Positions 1 through 10,723 are shown, counted from the stretch's first letter. The stretch: DNA of 64,000 nt from Branchipolynoe longqiensis (GCA_030323885.1 CM059187.1:138294415-138358414); one strand, 5' to 3'. The notes: generated by a model from the sequence alone, not told the origin. A program made the numbers and translations.

Positions 1-572
1 AAAATATATTCTCCTTTCACATGATTAATCTTTTGAATAATTGATTTTAAATAAAAAATTTCCACTTGCGTATCTAGTGCTTCTCTCTCATCTTTATCAA
101 TCGATATAGAAAAAAAAGAAGAAGAATTTTACATCCTGTACTGTCAAAGATGTAAAAAGGAATACGTAACCCTTCTACAATACTTAAGATTGTTAAGTTA
201 TCTGTAATAGAGTTCTACTCGCGTAAACAACTTTTTACATTTCCTGCTTGAAAATTGCTTACAAGTGTTATGGCAGCCATGGAGGTTTGCATAGCAACCT
301 CTGCTTGTTCCCTGGTTGGGGGAACGGCTTGCTGGGAGAATACCCCCTCTTGCACGGTCGGTTACCGTCGTTCCCGCCCAAAAACCTTAAAGAGGTATTG
401 GAGCTAACCACCAACATTACTGGGGAGACTTAAACTGTCACCACCGGTGACAAGTCCTTATCAATCACACATGGGAGCCTCGGGCTTACTGCTCTTCATA
501 GCCAAACTACGCCTCAGGTCTGAATGAAACCTGTAACGATCAAACAAACAAATTTGCGCGTGCTCCACAATT
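1..572. other. Intergenic, no gene recognised
   Basis: AT-rich sequence at the window start. A 61-codon open frame at 248-433 has no recognisable domain or splice context. I see no repeat with partners elsewhere in the window. Confidence 0.5.
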
Positions 573-741
573 GTTTGTTTGTTGTTGTTTTATGTCCTAG
601 AAATATGTACGGTCATATCAGGACGGTTACCGACTTGTGACAGTGCACACTCATGGCAAATTAATAGTGCTGAAACCATGCACGACCCCATGATCTACCA
701 ATATGGGAGACAGATGCTCTAACTCATTTGGCCGTCCCGTC
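573..741 (-). repeat. SINE fragment (shared-tail family)
   Basis: Reads on the minus strand as a tRNA-like head (GAGTTAGAGCATCTG... near 720) and ends with the tail common to many copies here: CCTGATATGACC, then a TCCTAGGAC-like block, at 573-625. The middle of the element is missing compared with 5321-5648. The head resembles that of the copies at 8671 and 49188. Confidence 0.65.
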
Positions 742-791
742 TGGTCTCAACCAAATGTCACAACAGGTTAAGAAACCTCAGTTTGTGCATT

Positions 792-1371
792 CACTGGTGT
801 TGGAGAACGTATTTGTACCTTTCCAAAACAGGCATGAGAACAAAATCTTTCTCTTGTAAGTGTCGTAGGATTATGGTTCAAAACCAAACCCAAACGAGGG
901 GTAGGGACCAGTATATTGGTAGCCTCCCACACTCTCCATCCCGTCCCCTTCTCCCACCTGTGGCAATGCCAACAAGTTGGAGAAAAGACTACGAAATTCG
1001 GAGGTACGCCTTAGTAAAACCATGTGGGGAATCTTTGTCAGAAACCCAGGAACAAGTGCCAATGAGGTGTGGCTCCAACCATACCTCTCTCAGTTCAGCA
1101 ACGGGCGGCAATTACTGGTGTTGGAAAACGTATTTACACCGTTCCAACACAGGTGTGTAAGCTAATGTGTAATGTCGTAGGGTAAAGGTATGGAAGCCGA
1201 AACCAAACGAGGGGTAGGGACCAGTAAACTGGTACCGTCCCACACTCTCTTTTCCGTACTCTTCTCACTCCTGCGGCTACTGCGCCAGAAAGTTGGGGAA
1301 AATGCTACGAAACTCGGAGCGTATGCCTCAACTATGGGGAGTCTATAAAAGAAACCCAAGATTATTTCCAA
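792..1371. repeat. Direct tandem duplication, about 320-bp period
   Basis: Block 792-1068 is repeated at 1113-1371. Shared stretches include CTGGTGTTGGA, ACGAGGGGTAGGGACCAGTA, CCCACACTCTC, AAGTTGG.GAAAA.GCTACGAAA and GAAACCCA. Divergence is moderate, so the duplication is not recent. The 125-codon and 62-codon frames across it are chance products of the repeat. Confidence 0.7.
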
Positions 1372-1867
1372 CGCGGATCCATGAAAGAGACAGCGGAAAT
1401 AATCCCAAAAATTCGAGATGAGGCTCCAGTCAACATCGCTCTCCGTTCGGCAACGGGCGGCTTGTTGAAAATCTTACCTGTGATGTGGCAATCACCAACA
1501 TCAACATACACAACAGAGATGCAACTATTTTTATAGTATAACCAAGAACATGGTTCCAAAACCCCTTACGGGAAAATAAATAAATAAATGAATAACTAAA
1601 TAAAATAAAATGCCGGCAGGAACCTAACCGAGAAACCGGTTCCAAACACCCCTTACGGGCATCGCTCCAACGCGAACCGTGAACAACGCTGTATGCGCGC
1701 GTGTTATTTATAATATAATTCCATAAACTCGAAAAAACATCTCTAGATGCACAACTAATTCGATTTATTAACAAAATAAGAAGCATATTTACACAAGAAA
1801 TATGTACCCTCCTGCATTCTTGGGTTTAAACTTTAAAAAAACACCAAAAAAACGCATTGCAATAGCG
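1372..1867. other. No gene recognised; short duplicated motif
   Basis: The motif GGTTCCAAA(A/C)ACCCCTTACGGG occurs twice, near 1551 and 1638. Otherwise AT-rich unique-looking DNA with a (AAAT)n stretch at 1576-1610. Confidence 0.4.
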
Positions 1868-2115
1868 ATAATGGAGCCGGTAAGGTTCGGCAAAAAGTAA
1901 ACAAAATGGTGAATGTCAAATCTAGCGTACCGGAATTTTCCATCGGTTTAATGCCAATAATTCCGTTAATATGTTCGCCAAAATAACCAAATTCTCACAA
2001 AAGCTTCCCAAGGTCTTTGTAAAGCATTGTGTGAATTATTCCCATAAACTTACTGGTAGTTTTGGAGTTATTTGTAGATAAAGACCGCTGTCTACTCGCA
2101 CACGTCTTGTGAATG
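1868..2115. repeat. Diverged relative of the repeat at 31935-32180
   Basis: Shares an ordered series of blocks with 31935-32180: ACAAAATGG(T/C)GAAT, a TTTAATGCCAATAA-like block, CATAAACTTACTG, and AGTTATTTGTAGA(T/A)AAAGA.CGC. In the second copy these blocks lie inside a terminal-inverted-repeat element, so this is probably a truncated copy of that element. Confidence 0.6.
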
Positions 2116-2132
2116 CGAGAACCTTATGGTAA

Positions 2133-2200
2133 TTGCTGGTACCGGACGTGCTTCCTACTCCCTAGCCTGAAGCTAGCCAGAGGCGTAGTACCGAGGTAAA
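2133..2200. repeat. Fragment sharing motifs with the DIRS-like terminal region
   Basis: Contains GCTGGTACCGGACGTGCTT and CCCTAGCCTGA(A)GCTAGCC followed by TACCGAGGTAAAAT. The same blocks flank the 91-bp inverted repeat at 22530-22800, so this is probably a remnant of the same YR element or of a MITE derived from it. Confidence 0.5.
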
Positions 2201-2209
2201 ATGTATATA

Positions 2210-2391
2210 TACAGTAAAACCTCTCTAAATCGACCGACCTTGGGACCGAATTTAAGTGGTCCATTTAAGGAGGTGGTCGGTTTAGGGAGTTAGAATATGC
2301 TTACAATGGTATTGTTGGGACCCAAATAAAGTGATCGATATAGGGGAGTGGTCGATCTGTGGAGGTGGGCGGTTAGAGAGCTTTTACTGTA
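2210..2391. repeat. TA-bounded MITE, copy 1
   Basis: Begins TACAGTAAAACCTCTCTAA and ends with the inverse TTAGAGAGCTTTTACTGTA. A TA boundary plus CAGT termini suggests a Tc1/mariner-type non-autonomous element of 182 bp. A second copy starts 21 bp downstream. Confidence 0.7.
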
Positions 2392-2411
2392 CATATACAT
2401 GTATATATGCT

Positions 2412-2668
2412 TACAGTAAAGCCTATCTAAATCGACCGACCATGGGACCGACTTTAAGTGGTCGATTTAAGGAGGTGGTCGGTTTACAGAGTTGGACCCA
2501 ATAGCCGATGTCTACTTTTTGTGCTGGGGCGTCGCTAAACAAACAAAAAGAGTTAGAATAATGGTACAATGGTATTGTATCGGGGGATCGTTTTGGAACC
2601 AAATAATCCGATCGCTATAGGGGAGTGGTCGATCTGTGGAGGTGGTCGGTTAGAGAGGTTTTACTGTA
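2412..2668. repeat. TA-bounded MITE, copy 2, with insertion
   Basis: Same inverted termini as 2210-2391. About 50 extra bases at 2494-2545 (CAATAGCCGATGTC, GGCGTCGCTAAACAAAC) resemble the 3' end of the dispersed repeat at 56300-56575, so a small piece of that repeat sits inside this MITE. Confidence 0.65.
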
Positions 2669-2689
2669 TTAGGTATATCCTCCGGTGCG

Positions 2690-2850
2690 ACTGACACTTG
2701 TGGACACCCGACGGAGGGGAGGTGGGCGCAGGTGGCGCCACCGGTCAAGTGCCGAGTCTTAAAGAGAATAACAATGGTATCAAGTAATATAATAATATAA
2801 ATATATCATGGAAACAATTCCCTTCGTATTTTTATACTCGCATAATAGGT
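2690..2850 (+). repeat. Possible LINE 3'-end remnant
   Basis: Ends with TTTTTATACTCGCATAAT, closely matching the 3' end of the minus-strand LINE at 7137 and a remnant at 12067-12225, which also carries the GGTGGCGCCA block seen here. Likely a decayed 3'-UTR fragment. Confidence 0.35.
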
Positions 2851-3345
2851 TATACATCACATATATACATATATATATATTGCACGGACTCATTCTGATT
2901 CTGAGCATATCTACTGGAAACCCTGCTTCCACAATATTGATAATATATGGACAATCTAGTTGGATGCTATTGTATGGTACACTGCTAGACGGGGTCTACA
3001 CAGACAACAACAACAGAACTTCACGCCGTCTGCTGACTAATGAGAAAATCCAGAACCAAATTATCGACCGATCGATAAACCACGTTCCTTCCGCCAGAGG
3101 GCGTCCACCATAATTGAACCACATTGTGCAAATACCATTTCCATTGGCAAAGATACCACTGTAGCCTACCATTGTAGATTAAGCGCATCATATAGCCAGT
3201 CTATTTGAGAAGAATTATATATCGAGATTACTTTCCTTAGTTAATAATAAACATTGTGCAGATCATTCGTGTCCCTGAAATAGAGAACAAAACAGTCAGT
3301 TACTGAATGGAGCGGATATGGATTATGCTAAAATATTCAGCGTTC
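2851..3345. other. No gene recognised
   Basis: AT-rich; I see neither a coding frame with splice sites nor a repeat with partners in this window. Confidence 0.4.
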
Positions 3346-3709
3346 TTAAAGGTGCATAGACCGATGAAAGCATCAAATTGTCACAAGCAAATCCCTTATC
3401 TAGATTTGAATCTACATAGCCAACATAGATACTGGTGCAGTTATTTAGTCTTTGATGCTACATTGAAGGGCAAACTAAGACACTATAAAAGTATAATAGT
3501 TCCAGTTACTACTGAAGCTTATGGGGTCAGAGTTTTGGCAAGCATGACAAAATTGATTTTGCATTTTCTCACTTCAAATATTTCCCAAAGATAGTCATTT
3601 TAAAGCAAAGTTACTTCAGTCTAAACCAAGATAGATTATAACTATCAACCTAATATAATTTTCTCAGAAAATTATCGAAACTCAAAACCATCGGACGATG
3701 CAACTTTAA
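3346..3709. repeat. TTAA-bounded palindromic element, full copy
   Basis: Starts TTAAAGGTGCATAGACCGAT and ends ATCGGACGATGCAACTTTAA, so the ends are inverted copies with TTAA at both boundaries (piggyBac-type target preference; inference). The body blocks (GGTGTCAGAGTTTTGGCAAG, ACTTCAAATAT, TCAACCTAATATA) recur in at least eight other copies in the window, most of them in introns of the KH gene. The 95-codon frame here is not a gene. Confidence 0.8.
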
Positions 3710-3875
3710 AACTAGGTTACCATGGTCAAAACATTTATTACATGTTCACGAGTAATTTAGAAGCTCCTATGTAGCTTATTATAAATATGGATGATTAACA
3801 GTAGATGCACTACCCTTCTATACATTTATAGAGGCCCTAAGGACCCTTGATCCCTGAGGAAAATTCCACATTTGA

Positions 3876-4101
3876 AGAGTTCAGGCGCAAATCTGGGGAA
3901 ATGCCAATCGAAAGATTGATTCATTTTTGTTTGTTAATTCCCTAATGGGAATTTCAATTCTCACCAATTCCATGTTGGTTGTGAAAAATTAACAAATAAA
4001 ATAGGAATATAAAAAATTAGCCTTTTGCGGGTTTAACTCCAAGGTTTTAAGTCAATTTCTTTTATTGGCGTTTACGCGGATTTGCGCCTGAACTCTTCGT
4101 T
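3876..4101. repeat. Imperfect inverted repeat, about 40-bp arms
   Basis: The arm at 3876-3917 (GAAGAGTTCAGGCGCAAATC) is inverted at 4060-4101 (GATTTGCGCCTGAACTCTTC) around about 140 bp of AT-rich spacer. Could be a small foldback element. Confidence 0.55.
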
Positions 4102-5320
4102 TTCTTATTTGTATATCTGTGAATTTGAAGCTCTGTTCGTCTACGCTATAACCTATGTAGTGCCTAACATCACCAAGCAGGTACCTGAGTTGACACCAAA
4201 AATATTCCCCTCCTATGAGCAGTAGAAAGGCCCCCAAAAGTGTTGTAAGATCAATTTAGATTAAATAGTTCGGATCTGAATATCGTCTGAGATGTAGCTA
4301 ACATATGTGTAAGAAATCCAGTATCAACACAGTTCACGGGGTTGATTAAAAACCAGGATATTGTACAGGAATAAAAATGGAATACACTACCACAACACAA
4401 CAGGAAAGATGACAAAAACATGTGCCAAAAGATGCAGTCTTGTGACACCCAGGTCATTTAAGCATCAACCCGTGCATGTGATTGCAAGTCTATCAGGGAT
4501 TATATAGGATTAATAGCAGTTAAACGTGGTGTGTTATTTGTTTAGAATCTGAGTATAAGCACACCAGACAAAAGCCTGACCAACACCAATTTATATCAGC
4601 ATTGGAACCCCAGTGATCGGGAATTGGGAATGTGGCTTAAAGGTTCAAAACCAGTTATTATTTGGTCTATTTTTTAAATTGACAATGGAATAAATGTTGG
4701 CATTGGTGTAAGTATGTGAATGTGTTACATCCAGAGCTGATGAATCAAAATTGGTCCTGGGGATAATCGTAGGCTACTAGTTCCCGATCTCCGATCAAAA
4801 GAGTTCCCTTCCCGTTGTTGCTTTGTGTCCGCCCGAATTTAAATGACATTTTGTAACCATACTATGATGCAAAATAGCATGTATATTAAATACCACATGT
4901 TAAGTTAGGTGAATCTCGGTTTAATCTAACATGTAATACATATTACCCATTAGAGTTACTGTGCTCGCTGTAATAGTAAATCATCACATGGATTATATTT
5001 TGGACTGATTCTCGAAGATGTCACAGTCCAATATCACTGATTTTGTGATAGGTTTCTCCGGTTGGTTTACATGTTACAGTACATTGAAGTGTTTGGTGTG
5101 GTAGTATTCTAAAACTGAAGAAGTCTGAAGGACCTAGCACAGATAAATGAAGACACATGAAGTTATTTTTCACTAATGTAGTAGTACTAGTAGTAGTCCG
5201 TACATGAGCTCACTAGACTAATACTCTTATTGCAGCCCGATGTTGTGGTGAGGAATCTCCCTGTCTGTTTGAGACTAGAATGTCATTGTCTTCTGCTTCA
5301 CGATATAGAAGTTGCTTGAA
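4102..5320. other. No gene recognised
   Basis: Short minus-strand frames at 4052-4457 lack domains and recognisable splice context. No repeat partner seen in this window. Confidence 0.4.
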
Positions 5321-5648
5321 TGGTTGTTGGGAGTTTTACGTCCTGGAAACATCTACGGTCATATCAGGAGAGGTGCCGACTTGTGACAGTGCACACTTAT
5401 GGTGACTTTATAGTGCTGCCCTACTGGGAAATCAGGATGCCAGCACCATGATCCGATATCCAACTCAGTCACATTATCCTGACACTGAGCTAATCAGTCC
5501 TTGCCCTGTCCTAGTAATGCCGAGTGCCAGGCTAGGAACGACAAGTATCAATTTTATAAGTCATTGGTTTGACCCCGCCTGAAAGCGAACTCTCGATCCC
5601 CCGCACGCGAGGTCCGCGCTCTACCGATGTGGCCGTCGCGCCCGGCAG
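5321..5648 (-). repeat. tRNA-derived SINE, full-length copy
   Basis: On the minus strand it starts with a tRNA-like head (TGGCC.CATCGGTAGAGCGCG, then a box-B-like segment), runs through a body with GTCATTGG, CCTAGCCTGG, ATAATGTGACTGAG and CCAG(T/C)GGG, and ends with the tail CCTGATATGACC.TAGATGTT.CCAGGACGTAAAAC. Same family as 5861, 13708, 48782, 51661 and 57501. Confidence 0.8.
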
Positions 5649-5860
5649 TAAGTAGGTGGAAACAGGCATTAGTTGCCCCTGGTGTTCACATTGGGAAGGC
5701 ATGAACAATTATAATAGACCTTACCTGCCGAAGTCCATTTGCTCGGCTGGAATGTTCCTGGGCGGCTCAGATGGTGGTATTTCCCGATGCGCCACGCTGG
5801 TTAAAAAAAACCACCAACATTAAATGACTAAATAGTGCTGATACCGTATGGTATGATTTT

Positions 5861-6183
5861 GTTTGTTTGTTGTTTTATGTCCTAGCAACATCTAAGGTCA
5901 TATCAGGATGGGTACCTACTTGTGACAGTACGCGCTCATGGAGATTGTATAGTGTTGCCCCACTGTAAAATCAGGTTGCTGGCACCATGACCCGATATCC
6001 CACTCAGTCACATTATCCTGACACCGAGCTAACCAGTCCTTGCCCTATCCTAATAATGCCGAGCACCAGGCTAGGAAGTGACAAGTATCAATTTTTAAGT
6101 CATTGGTTTGACTCAACCGGGAACCGAACTCGCAAACTCCCGATCTTCCGCTGTGCTCTACCGATTCGGCCACCGCGCCAGGT
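5861..6183 (-). repeat. tRNA-derived SINE, full-length copy
   Basis: Colinear with 5321-5648 over its whole length. Box-A-like TGGCCGAATCGGTAGAGC lies at the high-coordinate end and the GACATAAAAC tail at the low end. The 86-codon plus-strand frame across it is a repeat artefact. Confidence 0.8.
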
Positions 6184-6269
6184 TCCGTATGGTATGATGA
6201 TATCCACTGGAATTCCCCCCCCCCCCCGACTCAACCAAGTCGGATAGAAGTGATACTGGATTATGCAGC

Positions 6270-6353
6270 TTTAAGATAGATATGTAGAATCAAATCTAGA
6301 TAATTGTCTTGCTCTTGGAAATTTGATGCTTTCATCGGACTATCCAAGCTTTA
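6270..6353. repeat. TTAA element, end fragment
   Basis: Carries AATCAAATCTAGATAATTG and TTTGATGCTTTCATCGGACTAT, then CTTTAA: one terminus of the family complete at 54662-55006. A poly-C run lies just upstream at 6217-6229. Confidence 0.65.
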
Positions 6354-6452
6354 ATAAAATGTCTTTTAATCTGTGCGTATCAGTATGAAGTTTATGTTTG
6401 GAAAAGAAAAATAATTAAAAAATAAATAAAACAACAGGCGTGCCTTACTGAC

Positions 6453-6715
6453 CTCGGCGAGTTTTTCCTCCACCACCCTCCGTTTGGCTTTGGCAGCTGG
6501 TGGCCATCATGACTCCGGTGGACACCATTTGTATTACTCTTCGAATTGCCTTCCGCTGGGTTGTTGCGGGGGCGATGACCCTCCTTGTTGCCTTCCGCTG
6601 GGTTGTTGCGGGGGCGATGACCCTCCTTGTTGCCTTCCGCTGGGTTGTTGCGGGGGCGATGACCCTCCTTGTTGTGCCCAGCCCATCCATTAGACGCTGG
6701 TGAAGGCCGGCCTTC
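6453..6715 (-). CDS. Candidate internal exon with a 42-bp in-frame repeat
   Basis: On the minus strand this 263-nt block follows a good acceptor (pyrimidine-rich, ending CTGCAG) and is followed by GAG|GTCAGT, a good donor. It contains three 42-bp repeats, so 14 residues repeat in whichever frame is used. One open frame gives hydrophilic repeats of NKEGHRPRNNPAEG; another gives TRRVIAPATTQRKA. If joined directly to a phase-2 intron, as the exons at 12719 and 10581 would supply, the second frame is read. It could be the cytoplasmic tail of the membrane protein suggested by 12719-12858, or a chance splice-like setting around a minisatellite. The frame cannot be fixed from sequence alone. Confidence 0.3.
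6548..6673. repeat. 42-bp minisatellite, three units
   Basis: Three essentially identical units beginning GCCTTCCGCTGGG at 6548, 6590 and 6632. The period is a multiple of three, so all frames stay open through it. Confidence 0.95.
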
Positions 6716-7136
6716 CTGCAGGGAGGCAGAGCGATTCACATAACATTGCCACTGCGACTCAAGACGTTCTTGACTCAAGACTCAAGACGCTCTTGACGTC
6801 TTGACTCAAGACGTGGATGCGTATACGTATGTATGTATAGACTGAGGTAAACACCGTAACACCGTGTGCATGCACTGAAATTGATGTTCATGTAAATCTA
6901 TTGAAATCACGTTAAAAAAAAACACTTAAAAAAAGCAATTGAAAAGAAACAACACGCCCGCCCGAACCTGATTTGTGTGATTAAAAGGACGATAACCAAC
7001 TTTTAACAAAAGAATGTGGCCTAGTACTAAGCTATAGCCAACCAAAACAGTCACGACTAGCTCATAATTAGCTCAAATGCAATTTCCTTCATTTATCTGC
7101 GTATATATAAATATATATATATATATGATGCATAAC

Positions 7137-7457
7137 GTATTATGCGAGTATAAAGATACATAAGGGAATGTTGCTTATTAATAGTAGCAGTAGTAGTGTT
7201 ATCCTCTGTAAGATACGACACTTTAAGCCCAAGCCACACCTGTTTTCCTGTTTTACATTAGTAAAAAGGTCATGCATACTGTCTACATTGTAGAACTGTT
7301 GGTGCAGGGCCAACAAATCAATGCAACTTAGTAAAATGTGTTTGAGTGTCAGCGGGGACTGACATCCAATACATCCAGGGGGAGGTTCCCTTGAGCAGAA
7401 AAGCATGTGTAAGCCACGAGTGGCCAATACGGCAGCGGCTAAGGACCACGGTCGCAC
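7137..7457 (-). mobile_element. LINE ORF2 C-terminal remnant
   Basis: The minus-strand frame ends a non-LTR retrotransposon polyprotein: the motif EPPPGCIGCQSPLTLKHILL followed by C matches the C-x2-C...H...C tail after the RNase H region in I/Jockey-like LINEs (family knowledge). It stops near 7140. The following TTTATACTCGCATAA is shared with remnants at 2820 and 12067, marking a common 3' end. Only the last 105 codons remain, so it is 5'-truncated and dead. Confidence 0.7.
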
Positions 7458-7689
7458 TGTAGTGTGATGGTGAAGTAAATTACCGGCGAATAGGATGAGT
7501 CTGAAACAGGCAGATTGCTCTCATGGAAGGGTACCACTGCGATGCCCTCCCGACTGTTTCCACTGCTGCCCGTCCCCCAGGGGGAGACTCTGTGGCTGTC
7601 GTTGCCGCGATGAAAGAAGGGGTCGTTCTGGATCTGCAGAGGACGCAGTGTCCGTTCGTATGTCTCCAGGTTCGCCTCGTTAGATCTGT

Positions 7690-8665
7690 AGCAATAGACC
7701 TATTTCAATGTTTTCTAACATCGTGTATGCGCGTGCAGCTTGGCTGCAGAACGAAGGCACACTGCCATTGAGTTTGCCGGTACGCGCAGTGCAACACATT
7801 TATTTTATTCAAAATTAATAGAAATGCAGAACCCTAACCTTATAAATGTAATATAATCTATTCGGGGAATATGTTTTCTATATGTGTTCCAAGCGGTTTG
7901 TGCCTAGGTGGTGTGGTTTTACAGATATTTCACTTTTTCTGTATGAATATAATTCAAGATTGCTCACGGCCATTGACAATGCATTGAGTTTGCTGGTACG
8001 TGCAGTGCAAAACGTCTATTTTATTCCAAATTAATAGAAATACAGAAAGCTAACCTTATAAATGTAATATAATCTATTCGTTGAATATGTTTTCTGTATG
8101 TGTTCCAAGCAGTTTGTTTCTAAGTGGTGTGGTTTTAGAGATATTTCCCCTTTTCTCTATGAAGATTGCTCACAACCGTTGACAATGCATTGAGTTTGCT
8201 GGTACGTGCAGTGGAAAACGTCTATTTTACTCAAAATTAATAGAAAAGAAGAACCCTAACCTTATAAATTTAATATAATGTATTCCTTGAATATGTTTTC
8301 TATATGTGTTCCAAGCAGTTTGTTTCTAAGTGGTGTGGTTTTAGAGATATTTCACCTTTTCTCTATGAAGATTGCTCACAGCCATTGACAATGCATTGAG
8401 TTTGCCGGTACGCCTATTTTATTCAAATTAATAGAAATTCAGAATCCTACCCATATAAATGTAATATAATTTATTCATTGAATATTTTTCTATATGTCTT
8501 CCAAGCAGTTTGTTTCTAGGTCGTGTGGATTTAGAGATATTTCACCTTTTCTCTATGAAGATTGCTCATAGCCATTGAGTTTGCAGTGTGACAGTGTGTC
8601 GTCCTGCAGCCAAAAGGCGCGCGCACTGACCTAGATACCCGTGCTGATGTCACATGAAAAGGTCT
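7690..8665. repeat. Inverted-repeat element with four tandem core units
   Basis: Four tandem units of roughly 180-215 bp, each beginning CATTGAGTTTGC and carrying TTCAAAATTAATAGAAAT, ATATAATCTATTC and GTGGTTTTA.AGATATTTC, start near 7767, 7983, 8189 and 8393. Flanks are imperfectly inverted: ATAGACCTATTTCA...GGCTGCAGAACGA at 7692-7752 against TCGTCCTGCAGCC...AGGTCTATAT at 8597-8669. Related core units lie at 25680-26105 and, inverted, at 31745-31885. The layout recalls the pearl/Helentron-associated elements of bivalves (inference). Confidence 0.75.
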
Positions 8666-8670
8666 ATATG

Positions 8671-8998
8671 GTTGGTTGTTGGAGTTGCATGTCCTGGCAA
8701 CATTTAAGGTCATATCAGAATGGGTACAGACTTGTGACAGTGCACACTCATGGTGAGTTTATAGTGCTGCCCCATTGGGAAATAAGGCTGCCAGCACCAT
8801 GATCCGATATCAGTCACATTATCCTGACACTGAGCCAACCAGTCATTTCACTATCCTAATAATGCCGAGCATTTGGCTAGGAAGCGAGAAGTATAAATCT
8901 TTAAGTAATTGGTTTGACTCAATAAGGGTTAGAAACCTTTGGTTCGAATCCCACGATCTACCAAAACGGGAGACGGACGCTCAACTCTTTGTCAGATA
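8671..8998 (-). repeat. SINE, alternative tRNA-like head
   Basis: Body and tail match the other SINE copies (CCTGATATGACC... at the low end). The head differs: on the minus strand it reads GAGTTGAGCGTCCGTCTCCC and GTGGGATTCGAACC, as in the copy starting at 49188. So one tail is shared by different tRNA-like heads. Confidence 0.75.
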
Positions 8999-9374
8999 AA
9001 CATGTCCTTGGAGTCAGCTCTATGACGTTCTTATGTAATCGAATTTCTCTGCTAAATGCTGTATTTATTGTATCGATATAATATTCGTCATTGAAAAACT
9101 AGTTTTGTAAATGAAACAACACGAAAAAGGAGGTGCTAAATAGTTGTGTATATTAAGTTGATTAAATACCAAAACCCCTTGTCTGTGAGAATGTGCATTG
9201 CAATGCAATGCGACATAGTGAAATAGTGAAATAAATAGTGAATGGTAGACAGGAAGTGTGAACACTTATTTGTCTCTCATTTTTGCTTGAGTGCAAGTAA
9301 ATATGCAACACAAGGAATAATTAGTAGCATGTGGTGAATAAGGGGTCAAATTTCCCTGGATCATCAGCCCATGC
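8999..9374. other. No gene recognised
   Basis: AT-rich sequence between a SINE and a LINE fragment; the lower part may be LINE 3'-UTR. Confidence 0.35.
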
Positions 9375-9800
9375 TTTTTCTTATCTGTTCTTGAATGAAT
9401 TTATTGACTCGGCATCAATAACATTTTGTGGGAGACTGTTCCATATATTTATGATCCTGTTTGAGAAACTGTGTTGCTTTAACTTTGAAATGGCTCTGGG
9501 TTTTACTAGTTTGAGAGGATGACCCTGACTGTCTTCTCTTTTATTCAAGGTGAAAAATTGGTTCATATCTATTTTATCAAAACCTTTCATAATTTTAAAT
9601 ACTTCAATTATGTCACTTCTTTTCCTTCTGTAGGAACGGGTAGGAAGTTTCAATTCTCTAAGCTGTTGTTCATAGGGTAAGTCCAAAATTGGCCTAACAA
9701 GAGACTTAAATAGAATGAGAAAATTGTTCTTATTGAGGCGATGGAAAGTTCTTTTCACGATGGAAAGTTCTGTTTTATTTACCGAATTAAAATTCCTCAT
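9375..9800 (-). mobile_element. LINE ORF2 C-terminal fragment, CR1/Jockey-like
   Basis: The 139-codon minus-strand frame has the usual end of a non-LTR reverse transcriptase: FKSLVRPILD, LPYEQQLRELKLPT, RRKRSDIIEVFKI, then WNSLPQNVIDAESINSFKNR. Compared with the family, about 35 residues between VRPIL and LPYE (the segment before the KVQRRATK-like motif) are absent, a small in-frame deletion. 5'-truncated and inactive. Confidence 0.85.
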
Positions 9801-10004
9801 ATTTTAATTTCATATACATTATTTGGTTTAATATGGAATTTGAGGCTATCTACCCTGTTGAATATGAATCAACTTTGCTCCAGTCGATATTTTAGAAACA
9901 CTTGGATTTCAAAACCCTGCTTAACTGCCGAATAAATAGATATATATTCTAATGCATTCATACATTTTCAGTATTTTGTATTATTTTTGTTGGTCCATTA
10001 GTTG

Positions 10005-10298
10005 TTTAAGCAGGGGAAATTTCAGTCATAGACAACTGGTCTTCCTCATTCCACTGCTGGTCGATAGAAAGCCTGAGCCTACACTTTTACCGACCCAAGG
10101 GATTTTTAACCTCCCACACCACATAGACATGGTATGAGAGCAACCGGCCCTTGATGACGCTGTAAGTTATACACAGCGGTGGAAATCCAAATTGGCAGAG
10201 CTGGGGGCACGGGGAATCGAACCGCCGACCTTCAGATTAGGAGTCTGACCTAGAAAAAAGTCAGACACTCTAACCACTCTGCCACAGAGAACGCCTCA
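10005..10298 (-). repeat. tRNA-derived SINE, second family
   Basis: On the minus strand it opens with GTGGCAGAGTGGTTAGAGTG (box-A-like) and GGTTCGATTCCCC (box B), separated by a long variable-arm-like segment, as in leucine/serine-type tRNAs. It continues through GGGAGGTTAAAAATCCC to AACTGAAATTTCCCC-like sequence. No other copy in this window. Confidence 0.6.
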
Positions 10299-10580
10299 CA
10301 ATTGTTATTATGAGTTGGTTATATAGCTCACATTGTTTTAGCTCTGCTTTATTAGTCATTTACTCCCAATCCGAATGCCAAATAAAAATGAGTGGTTTGT
10401 TGTGTGGGTGGGTTTCTTTTTGTAGGCAGGTGTAGGCAGGTGTAGGCAGGTGTAGGCAGGTTTATGCGTGGTGTCTTTATTGTTGTTTTTAAGGGGAGGA
10501 GGGTTTATGCAATGAGATATGAAAGCTTGGCTGATTCTTACCCGTGTCTGGGAGCCCAAGCAATGCTTCTCGACATGTAC

Positions 10581-10631
10581 CTGTTTTCTGCCGCATAAAG
10601 TGATCTGTGGAAACGCATGGTTCTTTTTGAC
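10581..10631 (-). CDS. Candidate 51-nt exon
   Basis: On the minus strand CAACTTTGCAG precedes the block and AACAG|GTACATG follows it. Read after a phase-2 intron it gives basic residues SKRTMRFHRSLYAAEN and leaves phase 2 again. That would fit a juxtamembrane cytoplasmic segment just after the transmembrane exon at 12719-12858. Evidence is limited to splice consensus and a compatible phase. Confidence 0.25.
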
Positions 10632-10723
10632 CTGCAAAGTTGAAGGATATTACTTACAAACGACTGATTTGGTAGAGAATAAGCCTGTATCAGGATAGGT
10701 TAGACCCCAGTCACACTAGGCTT

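Noticed and set aside
3307..3594. 95-codon plus-strand frame
   Set aside because: Covered by the TTAA-bounded repeat found in many copies; not conserved as coding between copies.
6484..6703. Cys-rich plus-strand frame (CCGGDDPPCC repeats) resembling a metallothionein-like protein
   Set aside because: It is the other strand of the 42-bp minisatellite; cysteines come from repeated TGTTGC and there is no start or splice context.
7767..8590. Repeats with about 200-bp period as an rDNA spacer or CRISPR
   Set aside because: Diverged tandem core units inside a terminal-inverted-repeat element; no rRNA sequence nearby.
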